This document shows, piece by piece, positions 44,300 through 57,357 of a stretch of 64,000 bases of DNA; the first letter of the stretch is position 1, and each line of letters begins with the position of its first letter. Location of the stretch: NCBI GenBank assembly GCA_008704415.1, contig VXIS01000045.1, positions 1 through 64,000 on the forward strand, in the 5' to 3' direction. The position numbers and the translations under genes were made by a program. Below the pieces are notes generated by a model, which did no database searches, was not told the DNA's origin, and saw nothing but the letters and a program-made list of their open reading frames with translations. The DNA comes from Sphaerosporella brunnea (taxonomy: Eukaryota; Ascomycota; Pezizomycetes; Pezizales; Pyronemataceae).

Positions 44300-47298
44300 C
44301 GATGTTGTTGTGTCTGGTGAAGGGCATGCAAGAATGTGAGACGGAGCTCTGGGAGTTGTTTTTTTATGATATCTCTCTCTTCACTGTGTGAGGCTTCGTC
44401 TTTGTTTGGCTTTTGTTCCGAACTAGTGGATGGTGACGAGTGGTTGCCGGTATATATTGGCGATGATGGTTGTATAGAGAGTGTGGAGGATCGGAAGGGG
44501 GTGCCCGATGGAGGGGATCTACGGTATATGAATGGGCAAAGAAGGCACGGGAGGTATGAATGAGATGGGTGGTGGTGGGTGTGTGGGTGCGTGTGCGTGT
44601 GCGTGCTTATTGGGGGGGTGTGATGCGGACCCGTAGTGCTTAACTATGGGGAAGCAAAGGGCAGCAGGTGGTGCTATGGGTGTGAAGGTCGTGCAGAGAA
44701 GCGAGAGTGCGGAGGAGAAAAGCAAATTGCAGCTGCGCAGCAAGCCAGACGCACGCGATGTGGGGGAAAGAGCCACAGGCTGACCAGGGGAGGGGGTGGC
44801 CGATGCTCGTTCGCTGGTGCTTTTTTTTTGTGCTGTGTGATACTTGCTTTTTTCCTTGGGTGTCTTTGCTGGGACCCCAAATTGTGGGTGTCGCGGTTTA
44901 CATATCACACTGCATGATGTGCGTACAAACTGCGAGCTTTCTTTCTTTTCCTCCTTCCCGGTGCTATGGTACAGGGCTCGCATCCTTTTTTTTTTTTATG
45001 CTTTCTTCTAGGTAAGTAGAAAGGAGGAGGGCTTCTTTTGTTTGTTTGTTTGTCGAGTTAGGCTTTATAGTTACGTAGAGATTCAAGTCTAGTACAACCA
45101 CATGGAGAAATAAATAGGTAACCTCCCTCCCCCTTTTTTTTTTTCCTTCCGGCTGTGTGGTTGGTGTACTGTCTTGCTTTTGCTTTGCTGTGATGATTTT
45201 CAGCTTCGCCTTGCCGGACCGGTCCGAAGGGTGATGTGATGTGGTGGAAATAGGATATGTAGGTATTCATAGAGTACTCTACATCATCATTCATAACGAA
45301 ACCTGGTTACAGGTATAACCTATCTGTAGTTTTCCGATTGCAATTGGTGGGGTAGGGTCGTGTGCGCCAATTACCAACCAGGCGGCGGGGGAGGGGGGGG
45401 TTGCTTTGCTGCAAACTCGCTTGTTAACACGCACGGACGTCTCCATCCCCCCCCCCCCTTCCCCTGCTGCCTCGCCTGGTTGCGTTCTTTTTGGGGTTTT
45501 CTGCCTGTTTTGGTGAGTGACTGCGTGTGTCGCTGCCGCTTGCCGTCGCTCTTCTCCGGGCGCGTGGGTATGTGTTCAGGGGGGATGGATCCAAGTACCT
45601 GCTGAGGTTGTCGGCGGAGAACGCGGCAGCACTTGCCGCGCCCGCGCAGGCTCGGAGGTGGTTCCGATGGGTGATGATGATGAATGGGTGAATGCACGAA
45701 GGGAAAGGGGGGGGTTGGATCTGATAAGATTAGTCACTCTAGATTAGCCACAGCATCAACATCAACATCGTCGACCACGACGTCCGGCCGAACGGCTGGT
45801 ACCTTTTTTCTTGTATGTCCGCTTTTCCGCTAATTTCCTGGAATGAGAAGCGAGGTATACCTATGTGGTGCACAGGTGCTTAGCGCGGAAACGTGACGGC
45901 TGGATCTGTTCCAACTAACGAACTTCAAACATCCAGCCTGGCAACGTGGCCCCAAAGCAACAGAGTGACAGGTTTCTCGTGTTGCTCTGTGGCGACTTTT
46001 TAGGGGCGGGGCGGGGGGTGATTTTATTATGCACAGGTAATTAGGAGTCGAATTACCAATTTTATCTCCCAGCCAAGCAGCAGCAGCAGCGTATGGCGTC
46101 TGCGCTTGCCTCCCTAAAAACCACGCCTGATACACATGCGAAGCTTACATACAGCCTCCTTGTCGTTTCCCCGGTTTTTTTTGTTTTTTTTTTGGCATGG
46201 AGAGGCTTTCCTGTGCTACGAACGGCGATGTAACAGGACTGCTGTGGTTTCGCAGATCTCCGTAACCAGAGGCTGAAAAAAAAAAAAAAAAAAGAATGCT
46301 GGTTTTTTATGTAAGAACTTTGAAGCTTACACATTGCCCTGCGCCTGCAGAGAACGACAGGAACGGGATGTTGCTTGTTTCGAACTTGCAGACTTGCAGC
46401 TGAGGTTTCATGAGCTGCTTCGCGCTTCCAGTGGCCTGAGTACCAGTACGTGTATTTACCAGTGAAGTCAGTAGGTAAGTCACGCGCACAGATACTTCAT
46501 ACGGCGGGGGGTCAAAGATGCTCACGGATACTCAGTAGGTAACAACATATGTGCTGTCTTGTCTCTGAAGTCTGCCCGGAAGGGGGGTGAGCACACGACA
46601 TCCGCAGGTATCAAAAAAGCAACTCGCTCGACCCCTCATGCGCGGTTGGACACCCGCTTCCAGAAATTCACGATCGCCTGCAACGTTCGAGATCCAGGCG
46701 TGGAGTTGCAGCCTGCCGATTGCATGCATAAAACAGAAGAAGAAGAAGCAGAAGAAGTCCTTCTTCTGCCGCCTACGAGCGACGGCCCCGGATAATGCAG
46801 ATCTGCTGCCTGCCTCTGCGTAAGAGCTTTTGCCTCCATCCGGTCAGACCTGATGCATTTGGAGTCCGCCTGGTTTGAACTTTGAACCAACAGCACAACA
46901 CCAACAGGGTACTGTTGCATGTGCACTCCCCCCCTCATGGCACCTGAGCTTTTCCCTGTTACGATGTCGCTCGGATCGTTCATTTGCAGGGAAAAAAAAA
47001 CTCGCCCAGGATGGAAAATAAAGTTTGGATGTTGATCCACATCACGTAAACCCCCGACACTTGTGGATAGCCGTTGGAAGCGCCGCCAATTCCTAAGCTT
47101 CAGATGTGGCCGTTGCCGGCAGAAAAGGTCCAAGTAACTTTTGAATAACTGGCGTGTTTTGCGATCAGCTGCCCTTTGTTTAAGGTTTAAGGGCGGATAC
47201 ATAATAGGAGGTGGCGGTGGTGTAGAGTACTTGCTTAGCTATGTAGTTAGCTGCGGTTTCGAAGCAGCCCGCCTGCACGCACCATGTGGCCGCCTGCG

Positions 47299-47326
47299 AA
47301 AAAAAAAAAAAAAAAAAAAAAAAAAA
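47299..47326. repeat. poly(A) tract, 28 nt
   Basis: Twenty-eight consecutive A residues with no recognisable retroelement body on its 5' side. Confidence 0.95.
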
Positions 47327-49968
47327 CGAATGACGAAGGGTACTTCTCAAACTCGCCGGTCTTCTCAGAGGATACAACTCCGGTTTGTCCCAGAAAAACT
47401 TTTTGCAGTCGTACAGCCTCGATCATTTACCAGCTGTCAACACATGAGACGAACCAGCAAAAGCAAAGTTTAGGAGGCTCCAACTGCATTGCGGACCCTG
47501 GGCATCCGCAACCGGTCCAACGGCTTTCCCCATGATTCACAACGGCTGCGTGGGGACGTCTCGCAGACGGGCGGGAAAAACCATGATTCAGCTAAACGCA
47601 ATAACGGCCCCGCGTTTGACGCAAGGTTCTCCCCGTTCGGAGTTCTCTAGTGCGAGCCATCGATAGTGATCGAGGCCGCATGCCTCAGGTTACATAGCTC
47701 CTTCATCAATCTGACGGACAAGTCAGCGTTTCTACGTAAAGGGGACAAACGTCGCGCATCGGTCCGGTCCGCTGCTTTTGCCGCCGAGCTTCTTGGTTAC
47801 ATGTTAGGTGTTTGCACGAAGCCGAAGAACAATTCTAACTCGGCTATTTCCTCGCTTCCATGGTGTGAATACAGCTGGCAAACCGGATGCCGACCTTTCC
47901 AGCTGCAGAACCACTTCTGGCCTGCCACATCGTGCCTTGTTTCACTTCCAATCTCGCGACCTCGATGAAGCCTGTTTATACGGCCTCTTCGTGCAGGGAG
48001 ATTTCAGATCTCAACGAATCAAGGTTCTGTGTGTATTTTACTTTCTTCTTCCCAGCGGTTCTTCCGGTTTTTGTTCGTGGACTACATGGTTCTTGTTTTC
48101 GTGCAGATCTAAGCCGTCTGGAAGTGCGAATAAGAGTTTGTTTTTGAGGCTTTCTGCGACCTGCAGGAAAAACTGGTTATTGCCAGATCATACATGCCCT
48201 TCCTGCTACCGACCTCAGACATGTCGTGGAGATCATCTATCATGGGACCAAACATTGTAGCAATTATACCAATCCTCTAAAGGGGGCATTTTCCTCGTCC
48301 TCGTAGAGTGTTATACAGCACGAGACTGTTCCGGCCGTTTTAGCAGTATAGTTAAAGAGTACGCACAAACGCAAACGGATAAGCTTTGTCGAAGGGAATA
48401 TTCTTAAACTGCCGTCGTTGTGACCTTGCCCAACTAGAGTAGAGTAGTTAACTCTATTGCCTCGCTTAAAACCTCAAGGACAAAAACCTGAGTTTTAAGA
48501 TCATGCATGCATACACGAGACAACGCAACAGCATCGGAAAATCACCAGGAAAAGTCATAGGTATCACGATAGGAGTATTGCAAACCGAGTCTTGGCACTT
48601 TAAAACTGGGATAGGTTTTTGCTGGCGTTGCACTTTACTCTTTTCAAAAATGGTTGTATCATTCACAAGCAGCGGAAAGGGTGACGTAATGGGTTTTCTG
48701 GGAAAATTACAAAAAAGGAATATCCGTGGTAAACACCATGATTGATCGGAAACTGTTTGGACGGAAATCTCGATAGTGGGCAAGAACTCGAGTGAGATCA
48801 CGTGTTTTAGTGATTCTTTGCGGTGGACACGTAGACTTCAGGCTTCGACATTCCAGCCTCTCCCAGTTACTTTTTTATGGTAAATCTACCAATTAAGGCA
48901 AGCGAAGCCTAGGCAATTTAGCAGGATGGTCTTCTCTTCCCGAGAAACCCTTCGCACCATGCAACCGCATTTGTTACAGACTAGGGACGCGGCCTAATTG
49001 TGAACCAGAAGGTTGATCCTCGGTAGGTTATCCAAGCATATTAAACACTTGTCTGTACTAAATTCGAGTCAGCTCAATGCTAAACACGCCTGATGGCCAA
49101 ACATGTGCACTGCCAACATCATGATGCTCGTACATGAAATGGCCTCCAAACTGCGAATGCCACTGGATAAATCCTCCTTCTTTAGAATTAGAAGATGTTG
49201 TTTCTGACACACACTCAGTGTTCTCAACAGCCGGCCCTCGGCGACCTCTCAGGCGGGGCTGGCTGAGATAAACAGCCAACCGGGCTGGCCCAATAGATGA
49301 CCTTGCTGCGTCGGCTCAGGTCGACCTAAAAAGCCCAGTCTCGCCTGACAGCGGACATCGAGGAAGCACGTTTCTTTGCTCAATCACTTTGCTTCAGAGA
49401 GGCAGCATTGTGACATGCATATCTGCTGAACTACGCGGAAGGTCCTGGTGTCTCACAAATACTGGTGAGAGAATGGGTTAGAATTTGTGTTCATGGGCCA
49501 GCCCACCACATCGCTTGCCGCATATCTTGGGCCATATATCTCCCCAGTGGCCACCGCCACTCTCGCAACGACCATCGATGAAACAGGCCGACGAAAAAGT
49601 TAAAATCCTGGGTGTTTAGTCTGGAGAATCTGTTCCCCGCTGAACCCAAGCTCTGAGCCTCAGTTGTCAGCGCGAGCGGCTACTTCACAGGCCCTCCAAT
49701 AACTACAATGTACATACCCGCGTTTCGGGCCCTCCAGAATAATACTCTCAAAATAATTAATCCTCAGATTTCCAGGTGGGAATGGATGATTCAATGTCAC
49801 AAAACACTGCTTATCATGACCTACGACGATTGAGGGGTCATTTAGGCAATACATCCGTTATCACTGACTTACCGTGGTAAACTATTTCTCGGCCGTCGTT
49901 CTCCGAGTGTAATCATTCGCTTGCATCATCTTACTGAGCACAGCCTATCATGAAGCCTCATCGCCTGT

Positions 49969-49995
49969 CACTCGGGCTCGTCACGAGCCCGAGTG
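49969..49995. repeat. 27-bp palindrome
   Basis: Perfect 13-bp arms (CACTCGGGCTCGT and its reverse complement) flank a single C. The arms resemble the GAGCCCGAGC-like ends of hAT-type elements, so this could be a footprint of two abutted terminal repeats; no transposase is nearby. Confidence 0.85.
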
Positions 49996-50273
49996 AGTCG
50001 GTTCGTGGCTAGCACTACTCCCAGTTAGTAAGTGACGACCAGCTGTTCGGGTTGAATTGCTAGGTATCGGGAGTGAGGGGTTTGCCACATCAGAGAAACG
50101 AGCAGTGGACGTACGAGAAGGGGTGTTCGTCATGATCATTTTTGTAGTTCCTTGTACGTGGAAGGTTACGGCGAAACAAGCTGTGTGTACTATACGTACG
50201 AGGCTGCGGACAAATTTAGAAGCAATGAGCACTGGCAGTCGCATATATATCTCACCAAACGTCGAAACATCAT

Positions 50274-50310
50274 CCACCACCACCACCACCACCACCACCA
50301 CCACCACCAC
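50274..50310. repeat. (CCA)n microsatellite
   Basis: About 12 tandem CCA units. They make a spurious poly-Thr ORF on the plus strand and a poly-Val ORF on the minus strand. Confidence 0.95.
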
Positions 50311-50719
50311 GCCCTCTAAACCCAAACAAAAATCACTGCGGGACACTTCTACACGCCCACGAGTCCTTGGTGGACTTGATGCCGGATTCTCCACTTCAAA
50401 AGTGGACTGTTCTCCGCGCAATGTCAACAACTGAATTGAAGTCTATACTCTCGACGCAACCAAGTGGAGGGTAGTGAAGCCGGGCACCACGACACGCATC
50501 TAGTTCCACTCTAGACAGCTGTGCCTGTAGAGTGGGACCGGCTGGAGCCTTCTGATTTTAACAAGTACATAAACTCCATGCCCGAGAGGAATAGACAGCT
50601 CAAGCGACGATGAGGCATGCCAACTGAATTCTAAAGTGCATATATATTCTTTGAGTTGTCTAGTTACTCTATTAAAAACTTGGGTCTTCTTTCATTTTTG
50701 TTGTGGTGTTGTTGAGTCC

Positions 50720-50863
50720 GGCGGTGTGGGTGTCGTTTTTGTTTTTGTTTTAATCATATTGTATTCGGCCGCTTGCGGCCATGACATATGGGAAGAAGAA
50801 GAGACTATGCTACCCCCCGGGTCATACAAGACCCGCTACCGGGGCCTGCGGCGGTGTGGGTGT
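50720..50863 (-). mobile_element. extremely 5'-truncated LINE (116 bp) with TSD
   Basis: A 116-bp insertion (50,734-50,849) is flanked by 14-bp direct repeats GGCGGTGTGGGTGT at 50,720-50,733 and 50,850-50,863. On the minus strand it ends with the hairpin GGCCGCAAGCGGCC, then CGAATACAATATGATT and an A-rich tail, matching the 3' ends of the copies at 23,568 and 61,898. Only part of the 3' UTR was copied. It is the one clearly dated event in the gene desert. Confidence 0.9.
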
Positions 50864-53800
50864 TGTGGTGGTTACTTATAGGCATTGTTCCTGAAGGGTG
50901 ATAGTTTAATCTCCTCTGAAGTTACAAAGAGAAACTCGGGCTAACCTCATCTAATAATAGGTTGGCTATAGTCGAGTGAGTTTTTGTGATTTGAAATCTC
51001 TTCGCTGGTTCTTTGTCTTGCACACATGGCCTGGGAAGCAGCTAGAGGGTTTTCGCCCTAGTGATTTTCTGCAAAGGGCGGAGGCTTTTAGGAGCTTTAG
51101 GGTTTTTAAGGTCAGAAATGCCCTGAGTCCGGCCGCTCGGGAAATAAGATTTTTCCGTTTCAGGAATGATGATGAGAAAAGATAAAAGATCAGCTCTCCT
51201 CCATGAAATAATGCCGCAGAACAGAAACGCTACTAACCACAATGCATCAGATACCAATAGCACGCAAAGTACAAAGTTAACAATGACGAGAAAATGCAAC
51301 AAGTGGTACAAAGCAACACATGCTCCGAAATCCAATGTCCTGCCAGTAACAGCTTCCGGTCAGTGCCCGCCTCCTACAGTTACAGGAACACTGTGCTGGG
51401 TCAAGGGTGCGCTGCTGCCGTATGCAAAGTTATAATCTTCAGCAAGTGGTAGTACCACATCCTTGCAGATGACGCCATCGAAATGTTTCATCATTGAGAT
51501 CGTAACTGGGGGCATCAAAACAACAGTCAATGCACTTTTTGGTCACATTGGCATAGTTCGACATCTCCTGATCATGCATTTCATTGACAAGGCTCCTGGC
51601 AATAACCAACCCAACTTGGTGAGGTATGTATCACCCCCTCATGGCGGGGGGTCTGTGGCGGTCTTAAACGATAAGATGTGTTTGCCGAATGGCAGTTCTA
51701 AGGAAAAAACCATCTTCTGACCTGGCCACTTAGCGGATTGATTAGGGGGACTCGGCTGTTTGCGCGAATATTTTTGATACGTAGGGCGGTTCGACAGACA
51801 GACAGACCAGACATCTTTCCCAGCACTGATTTACTCCGAATGCGGTAATTAAATTTTTTGGACATGCCAAGACGCTACCCGGACAATGCCAACAAAAACA
51901 TGCAGTATTCGGGTACAGCCATAAGTCGGGTGCATGCCTGGATATGGCAATTTGTTATGCTGGAAAACCGAGGGTGTATGGACGCTTTTCTGAGCAACGA
52001 ACGGAACATGGCCCCACGACGTGAGGGAAAAAAGTCGCATGCATACGGCGTCGCGTCACAACGTTCTTCAGTATCACTGGCCGGCGCCCATCCTTTTGCT
52101 CACGTATATATGTTCTACTAGTGTCTATAACTGTTTCCTGCTCTTTTGCAGCTGGTTGTGGTTATGGTGATGTGGTCGTCGAAGATGGTCTGTAGTCTGT
52201 GAGGCGGCTCTTATCGCTGGTGCTAGGCTAAGCGCCTGCGCGAAACATAGCCGGGTAGATGGTCTGAGGCTTGAAAATTGCCTGTTTTGGGGCGCACCCG
52301 ATTTACCCTTCATACAATACAATATCCCCCGCGGTGTCGAAAGTGCTGAATACCGCTACAGCATGCTAAAGTCTTATATTATGAAGCGTCCATTGGCCCG
52401 TCACCCTCACTATATAGTTAATCTCTTTCCAGTATCATAGGACTAGCTGTATTCCGAAAAATGGTGTCTACGACACTATGAACGGCTGTCACTCCCATAA
52501 AGGCAATGGATATGCGGAAACGTAGCGGAATTTTTACAGACGTTCAGTTAATATACCTGCGACCTCAACATAGTAGGTGAGCCGGTCATATGCGCAGGAA
52601 GCAACCCTAACTCTAGCTCTTGGAAATCTGCACGATCATCTGAAAGAACTACCTCATCAAAAAGGCCAGTCCTACCCCGCTTCTGATCGTGTTTGACGAA
52701 GCCTCCTGTCGTACACCGGCTCAGCACTGCTGAGACCCAGGGCTGTCAGTAGCCAGCCAGCCGGTGCGGCCGGGCTAACTGGCTGCAGCCTTGGAATGAC
52801 CGGGCCGTCTGGCTTCTACAGCCGGTCACTGCCACAACATACGAGATCTCTCTCAACGCAGTATGGAAATTCGTGTACTGGTATGAAGAAACGCCTCTAA
52901 CAACAATTCAATGGTCCTGGTGGCTAATGTAGGAGCACGCCTTGTCAGAAGTAGAGAGGAGAGAAAGCGATAGTTCTCCAAGTACAGGGAAATTCTCTCT
53001 TATAGTTCTGTCGACCAAAATGATTTGCCTTCCATTTACCAGTCCGCAAATGTCTAGCATCGGGTGCATTGCGTGACGCACCGTGACCGGAAACCCGGCA
53101 ATCTAACGCTCCTCAATGGTCTTTCGTTGGGGGTTAGTAAGCTGGGTGCAGATATCATATGCATGCTCTCCTCCTAGACTTGATTTGCCTGAAAACGGCA
53201 CCAACCATACCTCGCTCGCCGGCATTGACCTCCGTGGGGATGCTAGTGTGCAAAAACTTCAGAACATAGACGAAGGCTCTGTTCGCTATGCGGGCCTAAG
53301 TCGAGGTCGCCATGCCATGGAGTTCACCTCGCAGCGGCACCGGGCATCACTCGGTCAAAAAGCCGGGGTAGCTCTGCTGGCCGCCGGTGCGGGGCTGGCT
53401 CTTAGGGGCGGCTACTGACAGCGCTGCAGCAGTGTTATAGTGATTGAGGCCTATAATGACTATATGGGCATCGAGCGAGTGGTTGGAACCGGAACCTAGC
53501 AGGACAGCCAGAGCTTCAAGTCGCCAGCTCCAGCCGGAATACCGCGAAATTGCATGCCGATGTATAACTGACCATCGCCACCTTCGGTGCGATCAGATGG
53601 CACCTGCACTTGTGTACAGGCCGGTGAGACGCTTGACACTCAACGTAAAATCAATATACTAAGAGCTTCAGACCTCCTGATCGAGGGTTTGGTACTGTTA
53701 TGCCCAGCAAGTTACGCCGCCTGTGACTTCTCATTTTCTGGTCACCCTGGGCATTTTTAGCACGCTTCCAGCAAGCTTTACCTCGTGTTTGGGGCTCGTT

Positions 53801-54316
53801 CGTGATAGTAAGAACCTGTCAGTTGATTCACGTGATGTGGCTGAGCACGTGGCGCTGGCTTGGCTTCAGCGGTGTGGCGTTTTCATCCTATGTCTCGTGC
53901 GTTACAACATAACTATGACGTGCGGTTAAATTATCGCGGTTTCTTTGGTACTACCCGCGAACTCCGTGTCGAAGCTAGCTGATACTCGAGTAAATGCACA
54001 TTAATTCGCAGATATACCTGCGTGTCAGTTCTCTCGTACATCCCGTCGCTGCGAATCTCTCCTGTGCTTTACTTTCGTAGTTCCTGGTGACTTTACATAA
54101 CTACGCCTTGACTCTTATCACTCTGTCCCCCTCGATTACCTCCAGCTGATCCGGTCGATCCACGTCGGCTCGAGTTTCCACAGTCACCTCATTCTCGCTC
54201 ACCTACTCTCTTTTCTAGACCACATCACTCCGCGACCTTGATCAGGTAGAAAGACCTGCCGACACCTCGCGACGCGTGCACTCCATCCTCCACCACCGCT
54301 GTCAGTTGATTCGAAT
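50864..54316. other. gene desert, right part
   Basis: No gene is supported. Two GC-rich patches with CAGCCGG/GGGCTGGC motifs (one near 52,735-52,830 here, the other near 49,228-49,295 in the left part) resemble degraded ends of hAT-like elements. The last 200 bp before 54,317 are C/T-rich and probably belong to the promoter of the WD-repeat gene. Confidence 0.5.
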
Positions 54317-57300
54317 ATGACAACATCGATGAGCTTACCGTCTATCAAGATCTCAAAAACCGCGCCCCCCGGCAGTCTTGACCCTGTGACGCCGAATAGC
54401 GATGCGGAAACGCCCGCCTCCTCAATAACGGACACGGAGCGTCCTGGTACCGGCGGGCGGCGAGACAGTCAGTTCCCACCTTATTCGAGGACGTCGTTAG
54501 CTTTGCTCGGATGGGGGCGCCTCCGGAGCTAATACGTGCAAGCTGTGTCTGCAGGCCCGAAAGCTTCCAATGGTTCGTTTGTCAAGGCTGGCAACGACCA
54601 CGACAAACCACCGCCGTCAACCCCACCACCCAAAGCAACCAGGAGGGGCACGCCGGGAAGCATCCAACGGGAAACGAGCACCGTTGACCCCATCACATTA
54701 TCAATTCTAAGGCGCACTGGCACCGAAAATGTGATACCCAAGGCCATGCGAAACGACGGAAACGATGACCCCGAAAAGAGCGGTGCCCAGGGCTCCAACG
54801 GGGGGTTGCCAGATAATACGAAACCGAATGCGCGAACGCAGGGTGGAGGCAAAAAGTACCAATTGCAGCTTCATCCTCTCCCTGTCTAGAATCTGCAGGC
54901 TAACATGGTGCAGGAAGGGTGTCTCGTTTTTCAGCCGCATCATGGGGAACAAGAAAAAGGTGGCGGACGAAGAAGAGGAACCGGAGCCAGTTGATGGTGA
55001 CCGTAGGACAGAGGGCATGGATGCTGCCGTCTTTTCGCAACCAATAGGATTCACCCCTACTTTCCCGGCTCCTCCGAGATACATTCGGGTTAGCGAACCA
55101 ATGACTGTGCGGTAATATATCTCTGACAGTGTGGCTTTCGCAGGTCCATGCTTCCCAGAAGCCGCAGCGAGATTTCAACCAGATATTCTTGGCCCAGGAA
55201 CTTTCAGGCTCACCTTCAACTGTCGATGATGAGGGCAAAGAAGCTACAATGGACGACCAGTTCGAGCCGGAGTCTCACAAATCTGGTGCGATTTGGGCAA
55301 TGAAGTTTAGTAAGGATGGAAAATATTTGGCTGCCTCTGGACAAGACAAGGTTGTAAGGGTTTGGCAAGTGCTGGGCTCCAAGGAAGACCGTGCAACTCA
55401 TGAGCAAGAGGAGGATGCAGCTGGGGAATTCACCGATGAGGCGGGCGTACGTCTCAATGCTCCTGTCTTCATGGCAGAACCGATTCAAGAGTACCATGGT
55501 CATACCGGTGATGTTTTAGATTTGAGCTGGAGTAAGGTATCATATCACGTGCCGCTCCATATTTACAACGAAAGGATTGCTGATTTGGCAACTAGAACAA
55601 TTTTCTCTTGTCATCATCGATGGACAAGACCGTGAGGCTGTGGCATGTTACCAGGAAAGAGTGCCTATGTTGTTTTCAACACAGCGATTTCGTTACTTCA
55701 ATTGCGTTCCACCCCAGGGATGACAGATTTTTCCTGGCCGGATCACTCGACTCAAAACTGAGGCTGTGGAGTATCCCAGACAAGAGTGTTGCATTCTGGA
55801 ATGAATTGCCCGACTTGATTACTGCAGTTGCTTTTACACCGGGTCAGTGACACCAGTCCTCCGTTGAGCGCATATACTAATCTGGCCTGCAGATGGACGA
55901 ATGGCCATCGCTGGGTGTCTTAATGGCCTTTGCTTGTTTTACGAAACGGAAGGATTGCGTTACCACACTCAATTGCACGTCAGATCATCCCATGGACGGA
56001 ATGCCAAAGGAAGCAAGATCACAGGAATCGAGACAGTCACTTTCCCACCCGAGGATCCGAACGGTGAAGTGAAGATTTTAATAACCAGCAATGATTCCAG
56101 AGTGCGAATGTACAACTTCCGGGACAAAAGCTTGGAGACGAAGTTTAAGGGCTACGAGAACACTTGCAGTCAAATTCATGCGACATTCAGCGACGACACC
56201 AAATATGTCATTAGTGGCAGCGAGGATCGAAAGGTATATATTTGGAATGTCGGTCCAGGTGACACTGAAAAGAAAGACAAACGGCCCGTGGAATTTTTTG
56301 AGGCAAATCCGGCGATAACTACAGTTGCCATCATGGCGCCCAACAAGACAAAGCAGGTTCTGAGCCAATCTGGCGATCCCATATACGATCTTTGCAACCC
56401 GCCTCCGATCACCCTCGTGAGCCGCTCAGACTCACTAGCATCATCCAAAAAGACGGTCGCATCCCCTTCATCCACTGCCGGGGACGATATGCACCACACC
56501 GCCACGAGGGACACCACGTCCACGAGGCCGCCTACCAAGTCGTCCTGGAATGCGAGATGCAACCACCCGGCTGGAAACATCATTGTAACCGCGGATTATA
56601 CTGGACACATCAAAATCTTCAGGCAGGACTGCGCCGCTACGAAACGTAAGAACGAATCCTTGGATACCGCCTCAATATTGTCTAAACGGATTGGATCAGG
56701 AATCTTACGGAAGGGATCTCTAAGTCATGGCTCCCCGGACAGGATCATCTCCTGGCGTCAAAGCGTTGGGTCCATCCATAGTTTGGACGGCGGCTCGATT
56801 CGAAGCCTTAGGAGTCGAGCATCGAACATGGACACCGGTATAAACTCGCCCCGGCGCCGTAGTGTGTCGCCTGGCAAAGGAAGGACCACGTCGATCACAT
56901 CCACTAGCTCGAAGTTTGGTCCTTCATTGGGAAGTCTTCGTTCCCGGGCCCAGTCATTATCCCAATACGGAAACAGAGAAAGAAACGGCTCTATAGGTAG
57001 GAACTCTGTTAAAAGCGATAGCGATCCTATCAGCGAGTCGAGAATGCGGGAGTCTTCGATCGCTCGGGAGCTATCGCACAGCTTGCACACCTCTCCAGAT
57101 GTGAGCAGGGGAAAGTCTGGCAGGAACATGGTTTCTTCCGATGAAGATGACAACGACATCTTTAGCAGCGATGCCGAGAGCGAGGGTGAGGCGGTTAGGT
57201 GTAGGAAATGCGGCAGCACCAGCTTCAAGGCTAAGCAGAGACGCGGAGAACACAAACTCGTTTGCGTCAAGTAAGTTCCTCGTCCACTATGATTTCCGTG

Positions 57301-57357
57301 CTTCCGGGGTCGATGACTGACGGCGATGCTGCTTGCAGGTGCAACACAGTGATGTAA
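54317..57357 (+). CDS. WD-repeat protein, Dgr2/WDR44-like, with C-terminal zinc ribbon
   Basis: There are seven exons: 54,317-54,467, 54,555-54,855, 54,914-55,088, 55,144-55,536, 55,596-55,842, 55,893-57,270 and 57,339-57,357, giving 887 aa. The first 210 residues are disordered and Ser/Pro/Thr-rich, with an internal basic/acidic [20 protein letters not shown] motif. A WD40 propeller follows: [68 protein letters not shown], and [28 protein letters not shown] long Ser/Arg-rich region interrupts the propeller from its tail. The C-terminus CRKCGSTSF...HKLVCVKCNTVM is a C2-C2 zinc ribbon whose last cysteine lies in the 19-nt final exon. WDR44-type proteins act in Rab11-linked trafficking; the fungal role is not settled. 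Confidence 0.88.

Larger units (their letters stand above)
44300..50719. other. gene desert, left part
   Basis: No ORF in these 6.4 kb shows a domain, plausible splicing or sustained coding composition; the longest open frame (about 47,808-48,260, plus) reads as random. Contents are G/C runs near 45,385-45,460, A runs at 46,275-46,293 and 47,299-47,326, a near-perfect 27-bp palindrome at 49,969-49,995, and a (CCA)n run at 50,274-50,310. Confidence 0.55.

Noticed and set aside
47808..48260. 150-aa ORF in the gene desert
   Set aside because: Ser/Cys/Phe-rich without a pattern; no introns or domains; probably chance.
50057..50434. ORF with a poly-Thr tract
   Set aside because: The tract is the (CCA)n microsatellite and the flanking residues show no coding character.
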